A model generated the notes under the pieces. It saw nothing but the letters and a program-made list of their open reading frames with translations. It was not told the DNA's origin and searched no databases. Source: Lachnospiraceae bacterium (GTDB lineage Bacteria > Bacillota > Clostridia > Lachnospirales > Lachnospiraceae). Taken from it: 34,114 nucleotides of DNA. The stretch is taken from assembly GCA_021203465.1 (NCBI GenBank), contig JAJQBC010000040.1, forward strand, positions 1 through 34,114, written 5' to 3'. How positions within the stretch are numbered: the first letter of the stretch is position 1; each line of letters opens with the position of its first letter. Of this stretch, positions 8,549-16,268 are shown piece by piece. The translations under genes were made by a program, and so were the position numbers.

Positions 8549-10009
8549 ATGAGCGTGACACAGAATCTGACATTGATGACGGATCTGTATGAACTGACGA
8601 TGATGCAGGGATACTTTAAGAATCCCGTGCAGGAGACGGCGATCTTTGATGCATTTTACCGCACAAACCCGTGTGGGAATGGCTATGCGATTGCAGCGGG
8701 ACTTGATCAGGTGATTGATTATATCAAAAATTTGCACTTTTCTTCGGAAGACATAGCGTATCTGAGGAGTCTCGCGATTTTTGATGAAGATTTTCTGGAT
8801 TACCTTGGGAAATTCCGTTTCAGCGGCGATATCTACGCGATTCCGGAAGGAACGGTGGTATTTCCCAGAGAGCCGCTGATCAAGGTGATCGCGCCGATTA
8901 TGGAGGCGCAGCTTGTGGAGACGGCGATCCTGACGATCATCAACCATCAGAGCCTGATTACGACGAAGGCGGCCCGGGTGGTGAATGCAGCCCGGGGCGA
9001 CGGCATCATGGAGTTCGGCCTTCGCCGCGCACAGGGACCGGATGCCGGCGTCTATGGGGCGCGGGCGGCGATGATCGGCGGCTGCATCGGCACCTCGAAC
9101 GTGCTGACGGGGCAGCTCTTTGACGTGCCGGTGTTGGGTACGCACGCACACAGCTGGATTATGAGTTTTCCGGACGAGTATACCGCTTTTAAGACCTACG
9201 CGGAGCTCTATCCGAACGCCTGCACGCTGCTGGTGGACACCTATGACACGCTGAAATCAGGCGTGCCGAACGCAATCCGCGTGTTCAAGGAGATGCGCCG
9301 CGCGAAGAAGCTGAACGGGCGTTACGGCATCCGTATTGACAGCGGCGACCTCGCCTATCTTTCTAAAGAGGCGCGCAAGATGCTCGATGCAGCGGGATTC
9401 CACAACGCGGTCATCTCCGCCTCGAGCGATCTCGATGAGTATCTGATCGACAGCCTGAAGACGCAGGGCGCGAAGATTACTTCCTGGGGCGTCGGCACGA
9501 ACCTGATCACCTCAAAGGACTGCCCGGCCTTCGGCGGCGTCTATAAGCTCGCTGCGGTGAGGGAGGGTGATGGGGAGTTTGTTCCAAAGATCAAACTATC
9601 GGAGAACAGTGAGAAGATCACAAACCCCGGAAATAAGACGGTCTATCGCATCTATGAGAAGGCGAACGGAAAGCTGAAGGCCGACGTGATCAGTTTGGTG
9701 GACGATGTGTTTGATGAGTCAGAGGATTTGACGATCTTCGACCCGAAGGAGACCTGGAAGAAGACGAAGCTGAAGGGCGGCAGCTATACGCTGCGAGAGC
9801 TCATGGTGAAGGTCTTCGATCAGGGAGAATGCGTTTACGAATCGCCGTCCGTCATGGATATTCGTGAATACTGCATCGGCGAGCAGAATACGCTCTGGGA
9901 TGAGACGAAGCGTCTTGTGAACCCGCATAAGGTCTATGTAGACCTTTCCGATCGTCTGTTTGAGATGAAGCGAAGTCTGCTCGACCAGATGGGCGTGAAA
10001 GGAGAATAG
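8549..10009 (+). CDS. pncB: Nicotinate phosphoribosyltransferase
   Basis: It makes nicotinate mononucleotide from nicotinate and PRPP with ATP, the entry step of NAD salvage. The 486 residues begin with the family start NLTLMTDLYELTMMQGYF. The conserved blocks GLRRAQGPDAG, GTHAHSWIMSF, IRIDSGDLAYLSK and the phosphate-binding region near SWGVGTNLITS are all present. GGAAGGGAG precedes the ATG. It begins 21 bases after prsA, so the two probably share a transcript, and an intrinsic terminator follows. Between mfd-prsA and hup it stands where spoVT often lies in other sporeformers. Confidence 0.95.
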   Translation: MSVTQNLTLMTDLYELTMMQGYFKNPVQETAIFDAFYRTNPCGNGYAIAAGLDQVIDYIKNLHFSSEDIAYLRSLAIFDEDFLDYLGKFRFSGDIYAIPEGTVVFPREPLIKVIAPIMEAQLVETAILTIINHQSLITTKAARVVNAARGDGIMEFGLRRAQGPDAGVYGARAAMIGGCIGTSNVLTGQLFDVPVLGTHAHSWIMSFPDEYTAFKTYAELYPNACTLLVDTYDTLKSGVPNAIRVFKEMRRAKKLNGRYGIRIDSGDLAYLSKEARKMLDAAGFHNAVISASSDLDEYLIDSLKTQGAKITSWGVGTNLITSKDCPAFGGVYKLAAVREGDGEFVPKIKLSENSEKITNPGNKTVYRIYEKANGKLKADVISLVDDVFDESEDLTIFDPKETWKKTKLKGGSYTLRELMVKVFDQGECVYESPSVMDIREYCIGEQNTLWDETKRLVNPHKVYVDLSDRLFEMKRSLLDQMGVKGE

Positions 10010-10015
10010 AAAAGG

Positions 10016-10044
10016 AATAGCACCTGCGAGGGTGCTATTTTTTT
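10016..10044 (+). terminator. Intrinsic terminator after pncB
   Basis: A 9-bp perfect stem, AATAGCACC (10016-10024) with GGTGCTATT (10031-10039), a six-base loop and a T run. It ends the prsA-pncB transcript and separates it from the CotS-like gene. Confidence 0.85.
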
Positions 10045-10090
10045 ACCCCCACACATAAGATAGAGAGGATATGAGAAGGCGGGGGAGTCT

Positions 10091-11092
10091 ATGAACGAGA
10101 GAGATCTGCAGGTATTAGAACAGTATCCGTTTGCGGTGAATGACGTAAGGCGTGTCCGGGGAGCGTATCTTCTGGATACCGATGCGGGGTTGAAGCTGCT
10201 GCGTGAATATTCCGGGAGCGCGGACCGGCTTGCGCAGGAGCAGAAGCTGCTCGTCCATCTTCGCGAGCAGGGGTTTTCTGTGGATCTGTTGGAGCCGGAC
10301 AATGAGGGAAGTCTGGTCTCAGTATATCGCGAACGCTTTCCCTACATGGTGAAAGAGCTGCCGGAGGGACGGGAGTGCGATACCAGAAGCGAGGTTGAGA
10401 TTCTGCGTGCAGTCTCGCTTTTGGCGGAGTTGCATCTTGCCCTGCGCTGCCCTGGTCTTGTGACGGAGGAGTGTCGGGGATTTGTCGGGCGAGACGCGGT
10501 GGGGGAGATGCGGCGGCACAATTGTGAGCTGCGGAAGATCTATGCGTTTATGAAAAAGAAGAATCGGAAGAATGAGTTCGAGACGGCCTGCCTGTCCTGT
10601 TTTCCGGAAGTGCTTGCGGAGGCGGAATGTGCCTGGCGGCGGCTTTGTAATTGTGGATATGAGGAACTTCGTGCTCAGGCGCTTTTGGAAGGGCATTTCT
10701 GTCACGGCGAGTATCTTCACCATAATATTCTTGTAAATGGCGAGAAGATGACGGTTGTCAATTTTGAAAAATTTTCGCAGGATGTGCAGGTAAACGATCT
10801 GAGCCTGTTCATGCGGAAAATTCTTGAGAAGCAGAATTATGACTCCCGGCTCGGCAGACGGATGCTGGAGGCCTATGAGCGGAAGAGACCACTGTCAGCG
10901 GCGGAGCGGGCGTACTTAAGCGCCTGCCTCAGTTATCCGGAGAAGTTCCGCAAGCTGGCAAATTATTATTACAACACGAATAAGGCATGGATACCGGGAA
11001 AACATGTGGAGAAACTGGAAAAATTCCTGTCACAACGGGAAAAAAGGATTTCTTTTTCTGAGGAAATAGGCTATACTGAATTTAACATCTAG
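10091..11092 (+). CDS. CotS-family spore coat protein / kinase-fold protein
   Basis: The 333-residue protein has the aminoglycoside-phosphotransferase/choline-kinase fold as in the CotS and YsxE spore coat proteins. The catalytic-loop motif appears as CHGEYLHHNIL (204-214), where a kinase would have HGDxHxxN, and the Mg-binding DFD is replaced by NFE at 224-226. The same changes occur in CotS relatives, so it may be structural rather than a working kinase. The body matches the family around DLSLFMRKILEK. GCGGGGGAG precedes the ATG. It is isolated between a terminator upstream and pgm downstream. A spore coat role is inferred from the family and the sporulation genes nearby. Confidence 0.75.
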   Translation: MNERDLQVLEQYPFAVNDVRRVRGAYLLDTDAGLKLLREYSGSADRLAQEQKLLVHLREQGFSVDLLEPDNEGSLVSVYRERFPYMVKELPEGRECDTRSEVEILRAVSLLAELHLALRCPGLVTEECRGFVGRDAVGEMRRHNCELRKIYAFMKKKNRKNEFETACLSCFPEVLAEAECAWRRLCNCGYEELRAQALLEGHFCHGEYLHHNILVNGEKMTVVNFEKFSQDVQVNDLSLFMRKILEKQNYDSRLGRRMLEAYERKRPLSAAERAYLSACLSYPEKFRKLANYYYNTNKAWIPGKHVEKLEKFLSQREKRISFSEEIGYTEFNI

Positions 11093-11115
11093 TTTTACGG
11101 AGGTATGAAAATATT

Positions 11116-12849
11116 ATGGGTTACAGGGAGATTTACGATGAGTGGCTTAAGAATCCTTATTTTGATGAGGATACGAAAGCGGAGCTGCGCTCGATCGCGG
11201 ACGACGAGAATGAGATTAAGGAGCGCTTCTACAAGGATCTGGAGTTCGGCACGGCGGGGCTTCGCGGCATCATCGGCGCGGGCATTAACCGCATGAACAT
11301 CTACGTGGTGCGCCGGGCGACGCAGGGATTGGCGAATTATATTCAGAAGCAAGGGAAAAAGGATCCGAGCGTGGTGATTGCCTACGATTCCCGCCATATG
11401 TCACCGGAGTTTTCGGAGGAAGCGGCGTTGACGCTGGCGGCGAACGGCATCAAGGCTTACAGGTTTGAGTCGCTGCGCCCGACGCCGGAGCTGTCCTTCG
11501 CGGTGCGTGAGCTCGGCTGCATCGCCGGCCTCAACATCACGGCGAGCCACAACCCACCGGAGTACAATGGCTATAAAGTATACTGGGAGGATGGCGCGCA
11601 GTTTACGCCGCCGCATGACAAGGGCGTGACGGCGGAGGTTCTGGCGATCACCGACCTGTCGACGGTGAAGACGATGAGCCGTGAGGATGCGATCGCCGCG
11701 GGTCTCTATGAGACCATTGGTCAGGCGATTGACGATAAATTCATCGGGCATGTCAAGGCACAGGTCGTAAATCAGGACGCGATCGATAAGATGCAGAAGG
11801 ACATCCATATCGTCTACACGCCGCTGCACGGCACGGGAAATATCCCGGCGAGACGTGCTCTTAAGGAGCTCGGCTTTGAGAATGTCTACGTTGTGCCGGA
11901 GCAGGAGCTTCCGGACGGCGATTTCCCGACTGTCAGCTATCCGAACCCAGAGGCGGCGGAGGCCTTCGCTCTGGGACTTGCGCAGGCGAAGAAGATTGAC
12001 GCGGATCTGGTGCTCGCGACCGACCCGGACGCGGACAGGCTCGGTGTTTATGTGAAGGATACAAAATCCGGCGAATACATACCGCTCACCGGCAATATGT
12101 CCGGCTCTCTGCTCTGCGATTACGTGCTGAGCCAGAAGCAGGCGGCGGGGAAGATCCCGGCGGACGGTCAGGTTGTCAAATCGATCGTCTCCACGAACCT
12201 GATCGACGCAGTTGCGGCGAACTACGGCTGCGAGCTGGTCGAGGTGCTGACGGGCTTCAAGTTTATCGGACAGCAGATTCTGAAAAATGAGCAGACGGGG
12301 AAGGGAACTTATCTCTTTGGCATGGAGGAGTCCTACGGCTGCCTGATCGGCACTTACGCGCGCGACAAGGATGCAATTTCCGCGACTGTTGCTCTCTGTG
12401 AGGCCGCTTGCTATTACAAGCAGAAGGGTATGACGCTCTGGGATGCAATGCTTGCGATGTATGAGAAATACGGCTATTACAAGGATTTCGTGAAGTCGAT
12501 TGAGCTGAAGGGGATTGAAGGACTTGCGAAGATTCAGGAGATTCTCGAGACGCTTCGCAACAATACGCCGGAGGTTGTCGGGGGCTACAAGGTGCTCTCC
12601 GCACGCGATTACAAGCTGGACACGATCAGGGATATGGCGACCGGTGAGGTGCGCCCGACCGGCCTTCCGCAGTCAAATGTACTCTATTATGACCTGGAGG
12701 ACGGCGCGTGGCTCTGCGTGAGACCCTCCGGCACCGAGCCGAAGGTGAAGTTCTACTGTGGCGTGAAGGGCAGTTCGCTCGCGGACGCCGACGAGAAGAG
12801 CGCCGCGCTTGGGGACGCCGTTCTGGCTATGATACAGCCGATGCTGTAA
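11116..12849 (+). CDS. pgcA: Phosphoglucomutase / phosphomannomutase
   Basis: An alpha-D-phosphohexomutase that interconverts glucose-1-phosphate and glucose-6-phosphate, supplying UDP-glucose and cell-wall glycans. The 577 residues show all four family domains: GTAGLRG near the N-terminus; the phosphoserine loop TASHNP at 142-147 with Ser144; the Mg-binding DPDADR at 303-308; the sugar-binding GMEESYG; and the C-terminal phosphate loop RPSGTEPKVKFY. The length matches the long PgcA-like class of Firmicutes. GGAGG lies 12 bases before the ATG, a rather long gap; another ATG at 11105 is out of frame. It starts 23 bases after the CotS-like gene, so the two may share a transcript. Confidence 0.93.
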   Translation: MGYREIYDEWLKNPYFDEDTKAELRSIADDENEIKERFYKDLEFGTAGLRGIIGAGINRMNIYVVRRATQGLANYIQKQGKKDPSVVIAYDSRHMSPEFSEEAALTLAANGIKAYRFESLRPTPELSFAVRELGCIAGLNITASHNPPEYNGYKVYWEDGAQFTPPHDKGVTAEVLAITDLSTVKTMSREDAIAAGLYETIGQAIDDKFIGHVKAQVVNQDAIDKMQKDIHIVYTPLHGTGNIPARRALKELGFENVYVVPEQELPDGDFPTVSYPNPEAAEAFALGLAQAKKIDADLVLATDPDADRLGVYVKDTKSGEYIPLTGNMSGSLLCDYVLSQKQAAGKIPADGQVVKSIVSTNLIDAVAANYGCELVEVLTGFKFIGQQILKNEQTGKGTYLFGMEESYGCLIGTYARDKDAISATVALCEAACYYKQKGMTLWDAMLAMYEKYGYYKDFVKSIELKGIEGLAKIQEILETLRNNTPEVVGGYKVLSARDYKLDTIRDMATGEVRPTGLPQSNVLYYDLEDGAWLCVRPSGTEPKVKFYCGVKGSSLADADEKSAALGDAVLAMIQPML

Positions 12850-12886
12850 GCAACCTGAAAAAGGCCTGAAAACAGGGATTTTTGGC

Positions 12887-12915
12887 TTGACAAACAATAG
12901 GAAAACGAGTATAAC
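12887..12915 (+). promoter_or_regulatory. Strong sigma-A promoter for hup
   Basis: A consensus -35 TTGACA (12887-12892), a 17-base spacer and TATAAC (12910-12915) lie about 50 bases before the HU start codon. Just upstream, a short hairpin (CCTG/CAGG, 12865-12876) followed by TTTTT may be a weak terminator for the phosphoglucomutase gene. Such a near-consensus promoter fits an abundant nucleoid protein. Confidence 0.85.
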
Positions 12916-12967
12916 TGGAGTATGCAGTATTTAAAACACTGAAAAAAGCTGAGGAGGAAATAAAAAC

Positions 12968-13240
12968 ATGAACAAGGCAGAATTGATTGCAGCAGTTGCG
13001 CAGAGCGCTGAATTACCTAAGAAGGATGCTGAGAAGGCGGTAAAGGCCGTTATCGATGTGATCACCGAGGAGCTCAAGAAGGGCGGCAAGGTTCAGGTCG
13101 TCGGATTTGGTACTTTTGAGGTATCCGAGAGAGCTGCGAGAGAGGGAAGAAATCCGCATACAGGTGAGCCGATGCCGATCGCGGCTTCCAAAGCCCCGAA
13201 GTTCAAAGCCGGAAAGGCCTTAAAGGACGCTCTGAACTAA
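12968..13240 (+). CDS. hup: DNA-binding protein HU
   Basis: A small histone-like protein that bends and compacts DNA as a dimer. The 90 residues are the exact family length, starting [11 protein letters not shown], with the core VGFGTFEV and the DNA-contacting arm containing [19 protein letters not shown] precedes the ATG. It has a near-consensus promoter of its own and is followed after 16 bases by rqcP. Confidence 0.97.
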   Translation: MNKAELIAAVAQSAELPKKDAEKAVKAVIDVITEELKKGGKVQVVGFGTFEVSERAAREGRNPHTGEPMPIAASKAPKFKAGKALKDALN

Positions 13241-13256
13241 GGAAAAGGAAGCGTTT

Positions 13257-13496
13257 ATGAGGCTGGACAAGTTTCTGAAGGTCTCCCGTCTGATCAAGAG
13301 GCGGACTGTTGCCAATGAGGCCTGCGATGCTGGGCGCGTATTGGTGAACGGAAAAGTGGCGAAAGCATCCCTGAACGTGAAGGAGGGCGATGTGATCGAG
13401 ATTCACTTCGGGACGCGTACGGTGAAGGCGGAAGTGCTGGATGTACAGGAGACTGTCAGGAAAGAGGAAGCGAAAGAGCTTTACCGATTTTTATAA
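13257..13496 (+). CDS. rqcP: S4-domain RNA-binding protein RqcP (YabO/Hsp15 family)
   Basis: The 79-residue protein is essentially one S4 RNA-binding domain: RLDKFLKVSRLIKRRT, then the loop with GRVLVNGKVAKAS. In B. subtilis RqcP (YabO) binds split 50S subunits and works with RqcH to add alanine tails to stalled nascent chains. The small size, the S4 motif and its place just before yabP-yabQ-divIC match that gene exactly. GGAAAAGGAAG precedes the ATG. Transcription from the hup promoter should cover it and end at the hairpin just downstream. Confidence 0.92.
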   Translation: MRLDKFLKVSRLIKRRTVANEACDAGRVLVNGKVAKASLNVKEGDVIEIHFGTRTVKAEVLDVQETVRKEEAKELYRFL

Positions 13497-13526
13497 GGCA
13501 TAAGAAGAAGGACCTCCCCATATATT
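13497..13526 (+). promoter_or_regulatory. Candidate sigma-E promoter for yabPQ
   Basis: GGCATAAG (13497-13504), a 14-base gap and CATATATT (13519-13526) resemble the sigma-E -35 (with its central ATA) and -10 (CATACAAT, six of eight matching) at a typical spacing. yabP and yabQ belong to the mother-cell sigma-E regulon in B. subtilis. The -10 sits in the left arm of a hairpin, so transcription would begin inside the hairpin. Confidence 0.45.
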
Positions 13527-13553
13527 TTAAGAGAATATGCGGGAGGTCTTTTT
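13511..13553 (+). terminator. Terminator-like hairpin that also covers the yabP ribosome binding site
   Basis: GACCTCCC (13511-13518) pairs perfectly with GGGAGGTC (13541-13548). Inside, CATAT (13519-13523) pairs with ATATG (13535-13539), leaving one bulged C. Five Ts follow, giving an intrinsic terminator for hup-rqcP. The right arm's GGGAGG is at the same time the Shine-Dalgarno of yabP, whose ATG follows at 13554. Confidence 0.8.
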
Positions 13554-13859
13554 ATGATGAAAATGGAAGGCGCGCAGGAACGCCCTCAGATCAAGGGCGC
13601 GCACAAGATGTCCCTGATGAATCGGCGGACGGGCAGTATCACGGGGGTGTCCGACGTCATTTCTTTTGATATATCGGAAGTTCTGCTTGAGACCGATATG
13701 GGGATGCTGAAGATCACAGGGGCCGATCTGCATGTGAATCGGCTGTCGCTTGAAAAGGGGGGGATTGATCTGGAGGGCAGGATCGACAGTATCCAGTATT
13801 CTGAGGTCTCCGATTTTAAGAAGGGCGGCGAGACGCTTCTGAACCGCCTGTTCCGCTGA
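13554..13859 (+). CDS. yabP: Sporulation protein YabP
   Basis: YabP is a mother-cell protein of the YabP/YqfC family, conserved in sporeformers. The 101 residues carry the typical body, with LMNRRTGSITGVSDVISFD followed by the GMLKITGADLHV segment. Two ATGs in a row (13554, 13557) are possible starts; GGGAGG lies seven bases before the first. That Shine-Dalgarno is buried in the right arm of a terminator-like hairpin. The stop is directly followed by yabQ's ATG. Placement between rqcP and yabQ matches Bacillus and Clostridium order. Confidence 0.92.
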   Translation: MMKMEGAQERPQIKGAHKMSLMNRRTGSITGVSDVISFDISEVLLETDMGMLKITGADLHVNRLSLEKGGIDLEGRIDSIQYSEVSDFKKGGETLLNRLFR

Positions 13860-13860
13860 T

Positions 13861-14307
13861 ATGAGCGGCGCGATTCTTGAGGAGCTGCGTTTTTTCGCGC
13901 TGGCGGTGCTTCGAGGCGTTCTGATTCTGATCGTCTACGATGTGATTCGTATCTTCCGGCGTGTGGTATCCCATGGGGTGTGGGCGGTGGCGGTTGAGGA
14001 TCTGTTTTACTGGATGGCAACCGCTCTTCTGGTTTTTGAGCTGCTCTACCGGGAGAATGACGGCGCGGTGCGGGGCTACGCACTCTTTGCGGTTGCTGCC
14101 GGGATGCTGTTCTATCATCAGACCGTGAGCGGCTGGCTCATGGAGCACATCGCAGGAATTTTACGGCTGTTTTTTGGTATTTTGCTTGCGCCGCTCCGGT
14201 TTTTGCTGAGAAAAATCAGAAAATTTCTGAAATTAACGGGAAGATTTCATAAAAAGAAATTGAAAAATCAGCTCAAAGAGTGTATAGTTATTTTATTATC
14301 GAAGTAA
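13861..14307 (+). CDS. yabQ: Spore cortex biosynthesis protein YabQ
   Basis: A small membrane protein needed for spore cortex formation, located in the mother cell around the forespore in B. subtilis. The 148 residues show several hydrophobic segments (about 10-25, 43-60, 72-90 and 98-116) and a basic C-terminus rich in lysine, as in the family. The ATG lies one base after the yabP stop, so translation is probably coupled. The 3' end carries a candidate promoter for divIC. Confidence 0.9.
   Translation: MSGAILEELRFFALAVLRGVLILIVYDVIRIFRRVVSHGVWAVAVEDLFYWMATALLVFELLYRENDGAVRGYALFAVAAGMLFYHQTVSGWLMEHIAGILRLFFGILLAPLRFLLRKIRKFLKLTGRFHKKKLKNQLKECIVILLSK
14260..14288 (+). promoter_or_regulatory. 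Candidate divIC promoter inside the end of yabQ
   Basis: TTGAAA (14260-14265), a 17-base spacer and TATAGT (14283-14288) form a good sigma-A promoter within the last codons of yabQ, about 40 bases before divIC. It would let the division gene be transcribed in vegetative cells independently of yabPQ. Confidence 0.65.
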
Positions 14308-14328
14308 AACGGAGGGGAGGGCGGACAC

Positions 14329-14649
14329 GTGGCTGCGAGGTCAGTGGCGAAAGCAAAGAGTAGACGGATCCGGGAGCGCAACAAAAATCTGGGTGCCTGG
14401 GTCATTCTTCTGATTGTCGTGCTGGTTCTGGGTGTGAGTACTGTGGGATGTATGCAGCTGCGGCAGAAGAATAAGGCCTATCAGGCTCGAGAAGAAGCCC
14501 TCGAGGAGTCGCTCGCCGAGGAGGAGGAGCGGACAGAAGAGCTGGAAGAGTTTGAGGCCTATACGCAGACGAAGAAGTATGTGGAAGAAGTCGCAAAGGA
14601 TAAGCTCGGACTTGTCTACGAGGATGAGATTATTTTCAAGGCAGAATAA
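14329..14649 (+). CDS. divIC: Cell division protein DivIC (FtsB/FtsL-like septum initiator)
   Basis: A bitopic divisome protein that joins FtsL and DivIB to activate septal wall synthesis. The 106 residues comprise a basic cytoplasmic tail (1-20), one membrane span (about 22-42) and an outer acidic coiled coil (about 43-77), then the conserved end with YVEEVAKDKLGLVYEDEIIF. The start is GTG with GGAGGGGAGG eight bases upstream. Position between yabQ and spoIIE is the standard order. A strong terminator follows. Confidence 0.93.
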   Translation: MAARSVAKAKSRRIRERNKNLGAWVILLIVVLVLGVSTVGCMQLRQKNKAYQAREEALEESLAEEEERTEELEEFEAYTQTKKYVEEVAKDKLGLVYEDEIIFKAE

Positions 14650-14670
14650 AAGGATACAGAAGTTGAATAG

Positions 14671-14697
14671 AAGGGCTTCCTAAAAGGGAGCCTTTTT
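14671..14697 (+). terminator. Intrinsic terminator after divIC
   Basis: A 10-bp stem, AAGGGCTTCC (14671-14680) with GGGAGCCTTT (14686-14695) including two G-T pairs, a TAAAA loop and a T run. It insulates the spoIIE promoter from upstream transcription. Confidence 0.85.
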
Positions 14698-14699
14698 CA

Positions 14700-14766
14700 T
14701 GTCGAAAACTTTTCTTCTCGAGCTGATTCCAAATGACAAAGATTGCAGCTGTTTCCTTTTTATAAT
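14700..14766 (+). promoter_or_regulatory. Spo0A-type promoter of spoIIE
   Basis: TGTCGAA (14700-14706) is an exact Spo0A-box core and TGACAAA (14734-14740) matches six of seven bases. A perfect -10, TATAAT, is at 14761-14766. The nearest -35-like hexamer, ATGACA (14733-14738), is 22 bases upstream instead of 17 and overlaps the second box. Spo0A-activated sigma-A promoters such as spoIIG and spoIIE of B. subtilis have exactly this over-long spacer with 0A boxes at the -35. Confidence 0.7.
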
Positions 14767-14825
14767 CCGTCTTGCCGATGGGACATGCATGGGCGGCGAA
14801 ATAGGAATGGCGGAGGTGTGAGTTC

Positions 14826-16232
14826 GTGGAATGGAGCAAGTATGTGCTGGCGCTGCTGGTGGGAGGCTGTTTTCTGATTCTTTTTGGGAGAAAGGGTGAT
14901 GGAAAGGACAAGTGGATACTGGGAGGCGCGGTAGGTTTCAGTCTGGCGGCAATGGAGCTGGTCGTGGAATATATGCTGCTGCGTCCCTTCTGGGAGCGGG
15001 CGCTCAGCGTGATGCGGGGAGGCGCGCTGTTCTCCGCGATTGTGCTGCTTGGTTATGCGCGGGAGTGGCTGGCCGCGCGCGGGAACAGGCACGAGGAACG
15101 TGAGACAATCCATCCGATCCGGCAGTGGATAGAGGACTGTCAGGAGAGTTTCGATCAGCTTTCGCGGAGCTTTTGCATGGAACTGCAGCCTGTGGAAGGG
15201 CTGGATCGTGGGGAGCGGCTTTTGCAGAACCGCCTGCAGGAGAGCCGTCTGGCCGCTGCCGGACAGATTCACGAGATGAGCCAGATCCTGACCGGGGCGA
15301 TGGAGCGAATCTACGGGACACGGGAGGATGAGGAACTGGAGCAGGAGATTGGGAAGTGTCTGCGGCTCATGGGCGTGCAGGTACAGAAGGTGTTCTTTTA
15401 TGGACCACAGGGCCGGAAACGTCAGGTCTATGTGACGATGCGGACGCGGCGGAAGATCTGTGTGCCCGTCCGGAAGGTGTCTGCCGTTCTCTCGGAGCTG
15501 CTGGACTGCGAGATGATGGCGGCGCGCGACAGCCGTACTTTCATCAGTCAGGAGCGTGTCACTGTGCTGTTTGTGGAGGGGATAGCATATAATGTACTCT
15601 ATGGCGTACAGAAATCCACGCGGCAGGGAGAGCCTGTGTCGGGGGATAATTTCTCCGTGTTCTGGCTGCCGGAGGGGAAATTTTACGCGGGGCTTTCCGA
15701 TGGTATGGGCTCCGGTATTCGGGCCTGCTCACAGAGCGAGACGGTGCTTGACTTGCTTGAACAGTTTCTGGAGGCCGGTTTTTCCAAGGAGACTGCGGTT
15801 CGCATGATCAATTCGTCGATCGTGCTGCAGCCGGATGCGCGGGTACTTTCAACGGTGGATCTGGCGTCGATCGACCTTTATTCGGGCGTATGCGAGTTTC
15901 TGAAGATCGGTTCTGCGCCGAGCTTTCTCAAGAAAGAAAACGGTGTGGAGTGTATTCGCAGCGTCAGCCTGCCCGCGGGTGCGGCGGGACAGCTTGTATT
16001 GGAGCCTTACCGCATTCGCATGTACGATGGGAATCTGCTCTTTCTTGTGACGGACGGCGTGCTGAGCGCGTTGCCCGCAGGCGAGGAGGAACGGACGCTA
16101 CGGGATCTGATTGCAAAGCTGCCCGTGGGGGCGCCCTCGGAGACTGCGCGCCGTCTTCTGGAGCAGGTGCGCTCCTGCGGGGAGGGGACGGATGACATGA
16201 CCGTGCTTGTCGTCGGTATCTGGAAAAGATAG
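14826..16232 (+). CDS. spoIIE: Stage II sporulation protein E, short form (PP2C phosphatase)
   Basis: SpoIIE dephosphorylates SpoIIAA at the polar septum and so releases sigma-F in the forespore. The 468-residue protein has the full C-terminal PP2C/SpoIIE phosphatase domain (about 260-468) with the metal-binding motifs SDGMGSG (Asp292), TDGV (Asp410) and GTDDMTV (Asp456, Asp457). The N-terminus has only three likely membrane spans (about 6-20, 30-52 and 60-78), whereas B. subtilis SpoIIE has 827 residues and about ten spans. A regulatory helical region (about 90-250) lies between. The start is GTG, with GGAGGTG seven bases upstream, so the short form is not a mis-called start. A Spo0A-type promoter precedes it. 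Confidence 0.9.
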   Translation: MEWSKYVLALLVGGCFLILFGRKGDGKDKWILGGAVGFSLAAMELVVEYMLLRPFWERALSVMRGGALFSAIVLLGYAREWLAARGNRHEERETIHPIRQWIEDCQESFDQLSRSFCMELQPVEGLDRGERLLQNRLQESRLAAAGQIHEMSQILTGAMERIYGTREDEELEQEIGKCLRLMGVQVQKVFFYGPQGRKRQVYVTMRTRRKICVPVRKVSAVLSELLDCEMMAARDSRTFISQERVTVLFVEGIAYNVLYGVQKSTRQGEPVSGDNFSVFWLPEGKFYAGLSDGMGSGIRACSQSETVLDLLEQFLEAGFSKETAVRMINSSIVLQPDARVLSTVDLASIDLYSGVCEFLKIGSAPSFLKKENGVECIRSVSLPAGAAGQLVLEPYRIRMYDGNLLFLVTDGVLSALPAGEEERTLRDLIAKLPVGAPSETARRLLEQVRSCGEGTDDMTVLVVGIWKR

Positions 16233-16268
16233 ATTGCATTTTCGGTGGATATTCCTTATGATGATATT

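Noticed and set aside
10204-10226. The CotS-like protein considered as an aminoglycoside resistance kinase
   Set aside because: The catalytic Asp and the DFD metal site are replaced (HGE, NFE) as in CotS relatives, and the setting is sporulation-related.
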